64,000 nt of DNA from Sorangium cellulosum (lineage in GTDB: Bacteria > Myxococcota_A > Polyangia > Polyangiales > Polyangiaceae). A program made the position numbers and the translations under genes. Under the pieces are notes generated by a model that was given only the letters and a program-made list of their open reading frames with translations, ran no database searches and was not told where the DNA came from. Of the stretch, positions 47,062 to 55,987 are shown one piece after another (the first letter of the stretch is position 1; every line of letters begins with the position of its first letter). The DNA lies in the NCBI RefSeq assembly GCF_002950945.1, contig NZ_CP012673.1, positions 2,852,001 to 2,916,000 of the forward strand, read 5' to 3'.

Positions 47062-48398
47062 GAGCCCGCATGCTCCCGGCGCACGATCCAGCGCGGCCAG
47101 AAGCGATCCTGATCGGGCAGGAGGCGTACGAGCTCGCGATGGATGTCGTCCTCGTTCCGGAGCCCTTCCGGTAGGGCACCGGTCTCGCCGCGCATGAACG
47201 CCTCCGCGGCCTCCACGGCGCGCTCCGCCTCGATTGAGCGCGCCTGCTCCAGGCCGAACACCGGGGAGGTGAGCCACCCGATCGCGTCGCCGCGCTTCGC
47301 CCAGGGGAGCTCGCGCACGGTCACGTCGGCGTCTTCGAGCTCGAACACGAACAGCTTGTCCTTGGCCGGCTTGAAGTGCGGCTCGATCGACGCGAGCACG
47401 AGCGGCGAGTGCGTCGTCAACATCACCTGCGGGCGCATCGAGGGGGAGAGCTCGCTCAGCACACCGAGCAGCGCCGGGACGATGTGGCGCTGCCACTTGG
47501 GATGCAGGTGCGTCTCTGGCTCCTCCATGAGGACGACGATGCGGTCTGAGGGGGGCCAGCCGATCAGGCGCGACGCCTGCACGTGCTCCGACCACGACCA
47601 CGCGATGAGGTAGGAGAGCGAGAGGATCCGCTTCATCCCGGCGGACGCATGGACGACGGGGATCGTGCCGTACGGCAGCTCGACGGTCGGAAACTTGCGC
47701 ACATCGTCGAGGTAGAGCCTCACCGGCTTGCCGGGCTTCATCTTCTCCTCGGGGTGCGAGAGCTGGTCGAGCACACGACGGAGGAGCTGGAACGGGTGAG
47801 CCTCCTCGGCCTCCGCCGCCTCGAGCTGCCACGTCGTCCAGTCCTGGACGAGCCCGTTGCAGACGGGCCTGCCATCGTGCTCGAGCCCGTTCCAGAGCGC
47901 TTTTTCCTCGAAGAGATAGGGGTGGGGATCCAGCGAAGGTGCCGACAGCGATCGGTAGGGAGCGCTGCCCGTCCAGGGGCTATTCCGATTTGGATCCCAG
48001 ACAGAGCACGCGCCATTCGTGCGGATGTAGAGCACCGGAACCAACCCGCGTACCCACGAGGGCATGACGACTCCGGCAGGGATACTGGTCAGGCCTAGGC
48101 CCCTGTCGCGGCCAAATCTGTCGCGCCACTGCTGCGCCACGCGATCATACTTGCTCTCAAACTGGCCAGATAAGGTCCCCGGCTCGGCCGCGCCTGCGAT
48201 GCGCGCGCTCTCCTCTCTTCCCTGCTGCGGCAGCACCGGCCGTTCCGTCCACGAGCCGGTGAGTGCCCACCATGCGACCTCGAGCACGAAGCTCTTGCCG
48301 AGCCCGTTGTCTCCCGTGAGCAGGTTGAGCCGCTCGCCGAGCTCCAGGTTGAGCTGGTCGGCCGGCCCCACGCCATCCAAGTGCAGCGATCGCAGCAT
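47058..48398 (-). CDS. ABC-type ATPase, PtuA-like (Septu-type) defence ATPase
   Basis: A 446-aa ATPase with a complete ABC/SMC-like head: Walker A GDNGLGKS (29-36), signature SAGMKR (252-257), Walker B VVLMEEPETHLHP (288-300) and a His switch TTHS (330). There is no long coiled coil and no Toprim domain, so it is unlike OLD/GajA nucleases. With the overlapping HNH-like gene it forms a two-gene unit matching Septu PtuA-PtuB. ATG 48398 fits the usual N-terminus (LRSLHLDGVGPA); ATG 48437 with GGGGCG upstream is an alternative. Confidence 0.75.
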   Translation of the reverse strand: MLRSLHLDGVGPADQLNLELGERLNLLTGDNGLGKSFVLEVAWWALTGSWTERPVLPQQGREESARIAGAAEPGTLSGQFESKYDRVAQQWRDRFGRDRGLGLTSIPAGVVMPSWVRGLVPVLYIRTNGACSVWDPNRNSPWTGSAPYRSLSAPSLDPHPYLFEEKALWNGLEHDGRPVCNGLVQDWTTWQLEAAEAEEAHPFQLLRRVLDQLSHPEEKMKPGKPVRLYLDDVRKFPTVELPYGTIPVVHASAGMKRILSLSYLIAWSWSEHVQASRLIGWPPSDRIVVLMEEPETHLHPKWQRHIVPALLGVLSELSPSMRPQVMLTTHSPLVLASIEPHFKPAKDKLFVFELEDADVTVRELPWAKRGDAIGWLTSPVFGLEQARSIEAERAVEAAEAFMRGETGALPEGLRNEDDIHRELVRLLPDQDRFWPRWIVRREHAGS

Positions 48399-48474
48399 CG
48401 TGGTTCCGCGTACCACACCCGTCGTGGTCCAGGCCATGCGCCCCGCCGCCGACTCCCGCCTCTCATGCACCGTA

Positions 48475-48722
48475 GCGCCGGGGGGAGGGTCTGCGCGGCG
48501 GCCGCGGGTGGGCGCGATCAAGCACCGACCGAGGTGCCCTAAGGTCCCAGCGGGCTCCACGTCCCAGGCGCGCCTTGTGTGGCGCGCGACGAAACCTTCC
48601 AGGTGGCATGGCCCGAAGGGAGACATGCCGGGCGGTGTTCCCAGCGCAAGCTCCCTCGCCCCCAGTCTCGGCGGATGGCGAGCGCCCACCCGCGGCCGCC
48701 GCGCAGACCCTCCCCCCGGCGC
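48475..48722 (-). mobile_element. Element B: second copy of the inverted-end element, opposite orientation
   Basis: Arms 48475-48515 and 48682-48722 are perfect reverse complements of 41 nt. The core is the reverse complement of element A's core at roughly nine positions in ten. The arm sequence differs from that of A at several places (for example GCGCGGCGGCCGCGGG against GCGCGCGGCAGGGTGCGGG), yet each change is matched in the opposite arm. It lies 19 bp after the stop of the minus-strand NtrC-type gene and about 40-75 bp before the ATPase start. Confidence 0.8.
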
Positions 48723-48741
48723 GGGCCCCCCGGCAAGGGGC

Positions 48742-50124
48742 CTACTCCTCCTCGGGCTCCCCCTTGTCCCCCCGCAACCCGAGCGCCTTGCACTTCTTGT
48801 AGAGGTGGCTCCGCTCGAGCCCGAGCCCCCGCGCCGTCGCCGCCATCTGCCCCCCGTGATGGCCGAGCGCCTCCTCCAAGATGGTCCGCTCCGCCTCCTC
48901 CGCGAGCACCCGGAACGGCACCCCCGGCCGGAAGAGCCCCCCTTTCATCGCGGCCTGCTGCCCCCCGAGGCACACCTTCACGTCGCCTTCGTCGATCGTC
49001 TCGTCCGGCGTCAAGATGACCAGCCGCTCGATGATGTTGCGCAGCTCCCGTACGTTCCCCGGAAAGCTGTAGGCGACGAGCATCGCCATCCCGCCGCTCG
49101 TGAACTCCATGCCGGGCCGGTCGTTCGCCTGCGTCGCGATCGCGAGGAAATGCCGCGCGAGCAGCGGCACATCGTCGCGCCGCGCCCTGAGCGGCGGGAG
49201 CGACAGCGGCAGCACGTTCAGCCGATCGTGGAGGTCCGGCCGGAACTGCCCCTCGCGGCACGCCGCCTCGATGTCGCGGTTCGTCGCCGCCACCACGCGC
49301 ACGTCGACCTTGATCGTCTCGTGCCCGCCCACGCGCTCGATCTCCCGCTCCTGCAGCACCCGCAGCAGCTTCGCCTGCATGGCGAGCGGCATGTCGCCGA
49401 CCTCGTCGAGGAACAACGTCCCGCCGCTCGCGCGCTCGAACTTCCCGCGCCGCTGCTTCGTCGCGCCCGTGAACGCCCCCGCCTCGTGCCCGAACATCTC
49501 GCTCTCGATGAGCTCGCTCGGGACCGCGGCGCAGTTCATCTTCTCCAGCGGACCGCGCGCCCGCTTCGACGCGCTGTGGATCGCGCGCGCGACGAGCTCC
49601 TTCCCGGTGCCGCGCTCGCCCGTCACGAACACCGTCGCGGTCGCCCTCGCGGCGCGCGCGATCTGCTCGCGCAGATCGAGCATCGCCCGGCTCTCGCCGA
49701 TGAGCTCGCCCACCTGGCCGGTCTGCGTCCGCAGCGCTTTCGCCTCGGCCTCCGCCCGGACGAGGCGCAGCGTGTTCTCGAGCACGAGCAGCAGCCGGTC
49801 GGTCGAGAGCGGCTTCTCGAGGAAGTCGATCGCGCCGAGCCGCGTCGCGCGCACCGCGGCGTCGACCGTCGCGTGGCCGCTCATCATTACGACCGGCAGA
49901 TCCGACCCTGCGCCGCGCAGGCGCTGGAGCAGCTCGACGCCGTCGCCGTCGGGCAGCGAGACGTCGAAGAGCGCGATGTCGTAGCTCCGCTTCGCGAGCT
50001 TCTCCTCGGCCACCCCGATGCCCCCGGCGACGTCGACCGTGTAGCCCTCCAGCGAGAGAGCCTTCTGGAGCGTCGTCAAGATCGCCCGCTCGTCATCGAG
50101 CACCAGCACATGTCCGCGCGGCAT
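48742..50124 (-). CDS. NtrC-family sigma-54 response regulator
   Basis: A 460-aa activator. The receiver has D10-D11, phospho-acceptor D54 and the Lys in EKPL. The AAA+ domain has Walker A GERGTGKE (169-176), a canonical GAFTGA loop (216-221) and Walker B LFLDE. The C-terminal Fis-type helix-turn-helix is MAATARGLGLERSHLYKKCKALG. An Arg replaces the usual Ser in Walker A (GERGTGKE against GESGTGKE), a common variant. No histidine kinase is adjacent. Element B follows its stop closely. Confidence 0.93.
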   Translation of the reverse strand: MPRGHVLVLDDERAILTTLQKALSLEGYTVDVAGGIGVAEEKLAKRSYDIALFDVSLPDGDGVELLQRLRGAGSDLPVVMMSGHATVDAAVRATRLGAIDFLEKPLSTDRLLLVLENTLRLVRAEAEAKALRTQTGQVGELIGESRAMLDLREQIARAARATATVFVTGERGTGKELVARAIHSASKRARGPLEKMNCAAVPSELIESEMFGHEAGAFTGATKQRRGKFERASGGTLFLDEVGDMPLAMQAKLLRVLQEREIERVGGHETIKVDVRVVAATNRDIEAACREGQFRPDLHDRLNVLPLSLPPLRARRDDVPLLARHFLAIATQANDRPGMEFTSGGMAMLVAYSFPGNVRELRNIIERLVILTPDETIDEGDVKVCLGGQQAAMKGGLFRPGVPFRVLAEEAERTILEEALGHHGGQMAATARGLGLERSHLYKKCKALGLRGDKGEPEEE

Positions 50125-50442
50125 ACCCGCCACGGTAGCGCGGAACGGCGCGGGGGATGGCCGCCGGATGCGCGCCGCGCGCCAGCGCCGGCGCGCCCCG
50201 GAGACGCACCCCGCGGCGCAGGCGCCGGCGCGCCATGCGACGGGCGTGCGAAGGCGTGCGAAGGCGTGCGTAACGTCTGCGCAAGGAGCGCGTCGACGCG
50301 GGCAGCACGGCGGCGTGTGTCGACGCGGTGACACGGCGGACGAGGGGGGGCCGACCTGGGTCGGACGTCGCCGTCCCACGGACGCGCCCGCGACCGTCGC
50401 CGCCCCGCACGCAGGAGAAAGGGGCGCCGGCCAGCGGGCGCT
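50125..50442. other. Intergenic stretch between divergent genes
   Basis: 318 bp with no convincing gene. A GGCGTGCGAA motif is repeated in tandem near 50242-50270, and GTCGACGCGG occurs twice (about 50289 and 50323). The stretch must hold the divergent promoters of the NtrC-type and DUF4388 genes, but no sigma-70 or sigma-54 consensus is clear. Confidence 0.5.
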
Positions 50443-51597
50443 ATGGTAGGTTGGCGCAGAATGTCTGCCGACGATCTCGCGACGGCGGAGGGGGATCTCG
50501 AGCGAACGCCGTTCGCTCACCTCTTCGTCTATGCCATCGATCAGCGGCTGACCGGCGCGCTCATCCTGCTCGATCCCGCAGGCGGCGAGCACACGTTGAG
50601 GATCGTCCGGGGAATCCCGGTCAAGGTGCGCCCGAGCGACGGCTACGCCCGGCTCGGGGAGATCCTGCTCGAGCAGGGGGTGATCACCGCCGACATCCTC
50701 GCGGAGGCCCTCGCGACAAGGGGCCTCCTCGGCGACGTGCTCATGCTGTCGGGGTGCCTCGACACCGCCACGATCGACTGGCTCGCCCAGGTCCAGTTCG
50801 TGCGGCGCATGGTGCGTCTGTTCGACCTGCCTCCCCAGACGAGGTACCGCTACTTCGACGGCCTCGACGTGTTGGCCGACTGGGGGGGCGATCCCGCGAA
50901 GCTCGATCCGCTCGCGCTGCTCTGGGCAGGGCTGCGCGACCACGGCGAGCGCTCGACGCGGCTGGAGCGGACCCTGGAGCGGATCGCCGGAGTGCCCCTC
51001 CGCCTGCACCCGGCGTTCGAGCGAGGCCGCTTCGGGTTCGGCGAGGCCGAGCTCGCCGTGATCGACGCCCTCCAGAGCGCGACGCCCACGATCGCGGCGC
51101 TCCTCCGGTCCGGGATCGCGCCCGAGCCGACGGTGCGCAAGCTCATCTACACCCTGGCCATCACCCGTTACCTCGATTTCGGGAAAGGCTTGCCGGTCGG
51201 CGCGGAGAGCTCGTCGAGCATGCCGCCCGCCAGCGCGGCGAGCCTGTCGCTCGGCCGCATGCAGCTCCGCGCGACCGTGCATCGCGTCGGCGCCGCCGCG
51301 CCGGATCCTGCGGGCGACGGCGAGCGCGCGCCGGTGCTCGGGCGATCCCGGCGCCGCGACCGTCCGTCCACGGAGCCGTCGCCGTCGCCGCTGTCGATCT
51401 CCGCGGGGGCGTCCCCCGTGCTCGGGGGCTCCCTCGCGGCCGCCGTGGCGGCCGAGCTCGCCAGCGCTGCCGGGCTCGACAGCGACCGCGCGACACACGA
51501 GCCCTCCGGCGCCGACGGGGATCGCGAAGCCTGGAGCTCGCCGGGGCCGGCCGAGGGCGCCGCCTCCGGCGGCTCGCCGGCCGGCGAGGACCCCTGA
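50443..51597 (+). CDS. DUF4388 (PatA-N-like) domain protein
   Basis: A 384-aa protein. GDLERTPFAHLFVYAIDQRLTGALILLDPAGGEHTLRIVRGIPVKVR is the DUF4388 pattern, found mainly in myxobacterial and cyanobacterial signalling proteins. A helical region (RLGEILLEQGVITADILAEALA) related to the GspE-N/MshEN helices follows. The C-terminal 120 residues are Ser/Pro/Ala-rich and probably disordered. ATG 50461 (MSADDLATAEGD) is an alternative start. The function is unknown; a signalling or motility role is inferred from the domain. Confidence 0.75.
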   Translation: MVGWRRMSADDLATAEGDLERTPFAHLFVYAIDQRLTGALILLDPAGGEHTLRIVRGIPVKVRPSDGYARLGEILLEQGVITADILAEALATRGLLGDVLMLSGCLDTATIDWLAQVQFVRRMVRLFDLPPQTRYRYFDGLDVLADWGGDPAKLDPLALLWAGLRDHGERSTRLERTLERIAGVPLRLHPAFERGRFGFGEAELAVIDALQSATPTIAALLRSGIAPEPTVRKLIYTLAITRYLDFGKGLPVGAESSSSMPPASAASLSLGRMQLRATVHRVGAAAPDPAGDGERAPVLGRSRRRDRPSTEPSPSPLSISAGASPVLGGSLAAAVAAELASAAGLDSDRATHEPSGADGDREAWSSPGPAEGAASGGSPAGEDP

Positions 51598-51685
51598 GGA
51601 GAGCGGCCCGGATCGGCGCAGGGGGCGAGCCAGGGCGCCGTGTCGCGCTGGAAGGCGCGCACGTTTCTCTCTAGGACGCCGAGCG

Positions 51686-53053
51686 ATGCCGAACCCCGCG
51701 CAACGCCAGCTCCCCGCCCGGGTTCACCTGCCCTCGGGCACCGTGGTGCGCCTGTCGGACGCCGCCGCGCGCGCTCAGGCTGCGGCGGTCCTCGGCGCTG
51801 CCGAGGACCGCGACGGCGCCGGGCGCGCCCTGCCTGGCAGATGCGCGCGCGACGTGCAGATCCTCGCCGGCCCGTCGGTGCTGGCCGACGCCCGCGGCGC
51901 GCCGCTGGATCCGCTCGGCCTGCCGCTCCCGGACGCCCACGTCCTGCGGGCCCTCCTCGCCTTCGCCGGCGTCGTTCCCGAGGAGCCGGGCGCGTACTCG
52001 TGCGAGAACTGCGGCGCCCCCTTCGAGGTCGCCCCGTCCAGCCTGCTCGAGATCGGCCCGTTCACCGACGGGGAGCTCGACGACCCCGAGCTCGATCGCC
52101 CGTTCGACTTCAACGTCCCGCACCCGATCCCGGCGCTGCGTGTGGGCCGCGCCGTGTGCCGCCGCGCGCGGCTCGCCGAGCGGACCGTGGAGGAGGCGAT
52201 GCCGCTGCTTCGCCTGCCCGGCGACGGCGTGCTGCGCATCACGCCGTCCGTGGTCGTCGCGATGGGGATCGCCGCGCTCGGCAACGAGCGGCGCGCCCCG
52301 GTGATCGCCGACGCGCTCGCCACGGCGCCGGACGAGGCGTGGGCCGCGATCGTCGACCTTTACCACGAGGCGCGTTACCCGAAGCGCCTCTTCGCCGTCC
52401 ACCGCTGCCAGGCGTGCGGCGCGCGCAACGATCTCGACGTGCCCCTCGAGCGAGAGCTCGAGCGCGCGGATCTGCGCGCTCCCGGCGAGGACGCCGGCGA
52501 TCGCGCGGCGCCCGGCGCCGCGGCGAGCGGAGCGGCCGCCTTCCCGGATCTCGACGCGTTCGAGGCGCGCGTCCGCGCGGCGGCCGAGCGCATCTACAAG
52601 GACCGCGGCGTGCGCAACATCGACCTCTTCATCGACGCGGGGGTGCCGGCCTGCGACGACGGAGGCGAGCCGCTGCTCGGTTGCTACACGCCCGGGACGC
52701 CCGCGGACGAGCTAGGGATCGCCCGGCCGCCGGAGATCCGGATCTTCTATCGGACGTTTCGGGCGGAGGCCCGCGAGGATCCCGGCTTCGATGTCGACGC
52801 GGAGATCGTCGAGACGATCGACCACGAGGTGATCCACCACCTGCACCACCTCGCCGGCAGCGATCCGGTCGACGACGAGGAGCACGCGCAGATCGAGCGC
52901 GAGCAGCTGCGCCGGGTAGGCCAGGCCGAGGCGGCGCGGCGCGCGCGCCGCGGGGCGCTCTCGGACCTCGCCGGCTTCCTGCGCGTGACGTGGCCGGCCT
53001 GGCTGATCGCGGCCATCGGGACGGCCCTCGCGTGGTGTGAAGGCGGGCGCTGA
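51686..53053 (+). CDS. Zinc-ribbon protein with minimal zincin domain
   Basis: A 455-aa protein. Two cysteine pairs, CENCG (about 106) and CQACG (about 241), suggest a zinc ribbon split by a long insertion. Near the C-terminus EIVETIDHEVIHHLHHLAG (HExxH at about 379) followed by DDEEH resembles the MMP-like minimal zincin family. A C-terminal hydrophobic segment (VTWPAWLIAAIGTALAW) may anchor it to the membrane. I recognise no named family for the whole protein. It starts 88 bp after the DUF4388 gene. Confidence 0.6.
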   Translation: MPNPAQRQLPARVHLPSGTVVRLSDAAARAQAAAVLGAAEDRDGAGRALPGRCARDVQILAGPSVLADARGAPLDPLGLPLPDAHVLRALLAFAGVVPEEPGAYSCENCGAPFEVAPSSLLEIGPFTDGELDDPELDRPFDFNVPHPIPALRVGRAVCRRARLAERTVEEAMPLLRLPGDGVLRITPSVVVAMGIAALGNERRAPVIADALATAPDEAWAAIVDLYHEARYPKRLFAVHRCQACGARNDLDVPLERELERADLRAPGEDAGDRAAPGAAASGAAAFPDLDAFEARVRAAAERIYKDRGVRNIDLFIDAGVPACDDGGEPLLGCYTPGTPADELGIARPPEIRIFYRTFRAEAREDPGFDVDAEIVETIDHEVIHHLHHLAGSDPVDDEEHAQIEREQLRRVGQAEAARRARRGALSDLAGFLRVTWPAWLIAAIGTALAWCEGGR

Positions 53054-53148
53054 TCTCGACGCCCCGGCGCGCCTCCCGCGCGAGCGCGCCCGCCTCTTTC
53101 TTCGATGCCCGGGGCGAGCTGTCTATACTGCGGGGACAGCCCGAAGAT

Positions 53149-53733
53149 GTGCCGGGGGATCCCGGCTCCTCGCGCGCCGCTGTGCTCCTGCCGAGGATCG
53201 TGAAGACGAAGAGCTCGCCGGCCGTCACGGCCGGGTCCACCAAGGCGCCACGCCCCGCCAAGCGGGGCGGCGATGCGCAGAACCGCCGGGGAAGCCCGGA
53301 CGCGGTAGAGAAGCGCCGGGCTGCGCGCCGCTTCAACGAGCTGCTCCTGGGCGGCGGCGGCCGCGCCAGCGACGGCCGCACGGAGCGCCGGCGCCGGCGG
53401 CTGCTCACGGAGCTGGCCGAGGGCGTCGCGCGGCGCGGCAAGCGGGCGCTCAAGCCGATCGACGTCCTGTCGCGCGTCGAGGAGCTCCTCGAGCTCGGCG
53501 AGCCGCTCGCATCCATCCGCAAGGCGTACCCGCCCCCGCCTCCGGTCGAGGTGACCGCCGAGCTCGTCGAGGGTCTCCGGCACCTCCACCGCGCCTACGG
53601 CTTCTCCGCGGACGTCTACCGCTTCGTGGGGCTCGACGCGCACGCCCTCCGGAAGGCGGGGGTGCTCCGGGGCGGCGAGCGAGAGGACCAGGGCGGCGCA
53701 CCTGCCGAGACGGCGCGCCGCGGCGCGGCTTGA
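53149..53733 (+). CDS. Hypothetical protein
   Basis: A 194-aa protein starting at GTG 53149 or the in-frame GTG 53200. The first 70 residues are Lys/Arg/Pro-rich and disordered-looking. The C-terminal half looks folded (ALKPIDVLSRVEELLELGEPLASIRKAY, then LVEGLRHLHRAYGFSADVYRFVGLD). No family is recognised. A -10-like TATACT (53124-53129) lies just upstream, without a good -35. The parvulin gene follows 33 bp later. Confidence 0.55.
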   Translation: MPGDPGSSRAAVLLPRIVKTKSSPAVTAGSTKAPRPAKRGGDAQNRRGSPDAVEKRRAARRFNELLLGGGGRASDGRTERRRRRLLTELAEGVARRGKRALKPIDVLSRVEELLELGEPLASIRKAYPPPPPVEVTAELVEGLRHLHRAYGFSADVYRFVGLDAHALRKAGVLRGGEREDQGGAPAETARRGAA

Positions 53734-53766
53734 CCTTGCCCGCCGGCGCAGGGATAACCCGCTGCG

Positions 53767-54801
53767 ATGCGCGCGAGAACGGTGAAGCTCCTCCTCGCCG
53801 CGGCCTCGCTGGCGGCCGTGTGCGCGGCGTCGACCGGTCGGTCATCCCGCGCAGAGGCCCAGCCTGCAGCCGCGCCCGCGGCGGACCCGGTGGTCGCGCG
53901 TGTCGGCGACCGGGTGATCACGGCGCGGGAGGTCGAGCGCAGGCTCGCGCAGATCCCGCCGTTCCAGCTCCAGAGCCTCGGGCGCACCCCGGAGGAGATC
54001 CGGAAGAACTTCGTGAGCCAGGTCCTCGCGCGCGAGCTCCTCCTGGCCCAGGGGGCGGTGGCGCAGAAGCTGATCGAGCGCCCCGACGTGCAGGATCGAA
54101 TCCGCAGTGTCCTGCGCGCCGCGCTGCTGCAGCAGGTCGAGGCGGAGGCGGCGGCGAGCTCGCCCGTGACGGACGAGGAGGTGCGCGCCTACTACGAGGC
54201 TCACCGGGACAAGTTCAGCTCCCCGGCGATGGTGGCGCTGTGGCGCATCCTCGTCGGCACGCGCGAGGAGGCGGAGGCGATCCTCGCCGAGCTCAAGAAG
54301 GACCCGTCGCCGCAGCGCTTCAAGGATCTCGCGCGCGACAAATCGCTCGACAAGGCGACCAGCATGCGCGGCGGCGATCTCGGCTTCGTCGCGCCCGACG
54401 GCGCCACGGCCGAGCCGGGGCTGAAGGTCTCCCCGGCGCTCCTTGAGGCTGCCGCCCGGGTGAAGGACGCCGAGCTCGTGCCCGAGCCGGTGCCGGAGGG
54501 CGACCGCTTCGCCGTGGTGTGGCGGCGGCAGAGCAGGAGGCCGGTGAGCCGCACGCTGGAGCAGGAGGCGCCCTCGATCCGGCAGATCCTCGCGCACGGC
54601 AAGGCCGAGGCGCGCGTGAAGCAGCTCCTCGAGCGCCTGCGCGCGCAGGACCTCTCGGGTCACGCGCCCGAGCTCGTCGACCTCGTCGACGTCACCTCGA
54701 CCGGCGACCTCCAGGCGCTGCGGCGCCCGGGCTCGCTCCCGAGCAGCCGTCGGCCGGGGGCCCCGCCGCCTTCGCCCGTGCCGCGCCACGACATGCGCTG
54801 A
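53767..54801 (+). CDS. Parvulin-type peptidyl-prolyl isomerase (SurA/PpiC-like)
   Basis: A 344-aa exported protein with a signal peptide (MRARTVKLLLAAASLAAVCAAS). The N-terminal chaperone-like helices (VGDRVITAREVERRLAQIPPFQLQ) precede a parvulin domain (MVALWRILVGTREEAEAILAELK ... SMRGGDLGFV). In the family it folds outer-membrane and secreted proteins in the periplasm. The second conserved parvulin His is not obvious, so isomerase activity is uncertain. A Pro-rich C-terminal tail ends the protein. Confidence 0.78.
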   Translation: MRARTVKLLLAAASLAAVCAASTGRSSRAEAQPAAAPAADPVVARVGDRVITAREVERRLAQIPPFQLQSLGRTPEEIRKNFVSQVLARELLLAQGAVAQKLIERPDVQDRIRSVLRAALLQQVEAEAAASSPVTDEEVRAYYEAHRDKFSSPAMVALWRILVGTREEAEAILAELKKDPSPQRFKDLARDKSLDKATSMRGGDLGFVAPDGATAEPGLKVSPALLEAAARVKDAELVPEPVPEGDRFAVVWRRQSRRPVSRTLEQEAPSIRQILAHGKAEARVKQLLERLRAQDLSGHAPELVDLVDVTSTGDLQALRRPGSLPSSRRPGAPPPSPVPRHDMR

Positions 54802-54851
54802 GGCGTGGCATCGCCCGGCGCGGCGGGGCGGCGCGGGACGCGCCGCGCGCG

Positions 54852-55658
54852 TCAGCTGAGGGCGATGATGAGCGCGATGGCGGCGAAGCCGGAGGTGATC
54901 GTGAGCGCGAGCGCGGCGACGCTCCCGGCGCGGCGGGCGCGGTCCGCTGCTTCCGGGCGGAGCGCATAGACGCCCTGGAGCAGCGCGATGGAGGCCTTGC
55001 CCGGTACGCGGAGCGACACCGACAGCAGCTGATCGACGCCCTTCCTGCCGCTCGCGAGGATCATGACCAGCGCGCCGAGCGGGCCGGCCATGAGGTCCCA
55101 GCCGCACGCGTAGAGCCCGAAGCGGAGGGCGCGCCGGCGCTCGGGGCGCGCGCCCTGGCGGCGGGCGCCGAGGTCGAGGGCGGCCCCGTGCACGGCGTGC
55201 GCGAGCACCATCCACACCGTGAGCGCAGGGACGCCGAGCGCGAGCCACTGGAGGGCGCTCTCGCGCGCGGCCGGGTTCCGCGCGAGCTCCAGCGTCAAGC
55301 TCGGCAGCGCCAGCGCGACGAGGGGCAGGAGCGCGGCGATCATCGAGAGGATCGCGAGCGTCTCCGCCAGCAGGGCGAACCGCATGGCCGCCGGGAGCGC
55401 GCCGTCCGGCATCGCCGCGAAGAAGGTCTCGGCACCGAGCGTGGTGGCCTTCGAGGTGGCCCAGAGCCGCGACCAGACCCCGCCGATCGGGCGCTCCCAG
55501 GGGATGATCGCGACCACCCCCGAGCCCTCGTCGCACGCCGCGGAGCACCCCGGGCAGTCCGGCTGACCGCAGCACGCGCACAGGACCGCCGCCGGGACGT
55601 CGAACGCCTCGTCATCTCTCGCAAGCTCACGGCGTACGCTGGCAGATCGTTTGGCCAT
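54852..55658 (-). CDS. Polytopic membrane protein with Cys-rich N-terminus
   Basis: A 268-aa protein. GGAGGTG lies 5 bp before ATG 55658, a strong ribosome-binding site that decides the start against an upstream Met. The N-terminus has a knot of cysteines (CACCGQPDCPGCSAAC, about 27-42), probably metal-binding. Four or five TM helices follow, with a hydrophobic pattern reminiscent of Yip1-like proteins, but I would not assign it. It is convergent with the parvulin gene. Confidence 0.65.
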   Translation of the reverse strand: MAKRSASVRRELARDDEAFDVPAAVLCACCGQPDCPGCSAACDEGSGVVAIIPWERPIGGVWSRLWATSKATTLGAETFFAAMPDGALPAAMRFALLAETLAILSMIAALLPLVALALPSLTLELARNPAARESALQWLALGVPALTVWMVLAHAVHGAALDLGARRQGARPERRRALRFGLYACGWDLMAGPLGALVMILASGRKGVDQLLSVSLRVPGKASIALLQGVYALRPEAADRARRAGSVAALALTITSGFAAIALIIALS

Positions 55659-55987
55659 TGCGCACCTCCGAGCAGCGGACAAAGGCCACTCGGAACAAGG
55701 TTACGTCGCACGAGCGGGCCTGTCGACCCGAGATGCCGTCGAGCACGTTCATCCTCACGACGGCGCCCGTCCATCGCGCCGCGCAGAGCCGGCGTGGAAG
55801 GTGGGCCCGGCACTTTTTGTCGGTGTGCTCGGTGCGCTCGGTGCGCCCGCTCTGCCCCGCGTCCGTCCTTCGACAGCCGCGTTCGACAAAGTCTTTGGAG
55901 CAGAAAATTTCACGGCGGCGGCGGCGGCGGCGGCGCGCGGGGCGCAGGAGCGCAGGAGCGCAGGAGCGCGCGCGGCGTGCTCGATCC
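55659..55987. other. Intergenic stretch with (CGG)7 and 8-bp tandem repeats
   Basis: No gene is convincing. (CGG)7 occupies 55913-55933 and three perfect copies of CGCAGGAG follow at 55943-55966. The first 250 bp are less repetitive and probably hold the promoter of the minus-strand gene ending at 54852; no -35/-10 pair stands out. Confidence 0.55.

Noticed and set aside
45933..48722. Composite transposon with the two elements as insertion sequences
   Set aside because: Neither element encodes a transposase, no target-site duplication is visible at either end, and the 3'-of-gene placement suits another explanation; kept only as a possibility.
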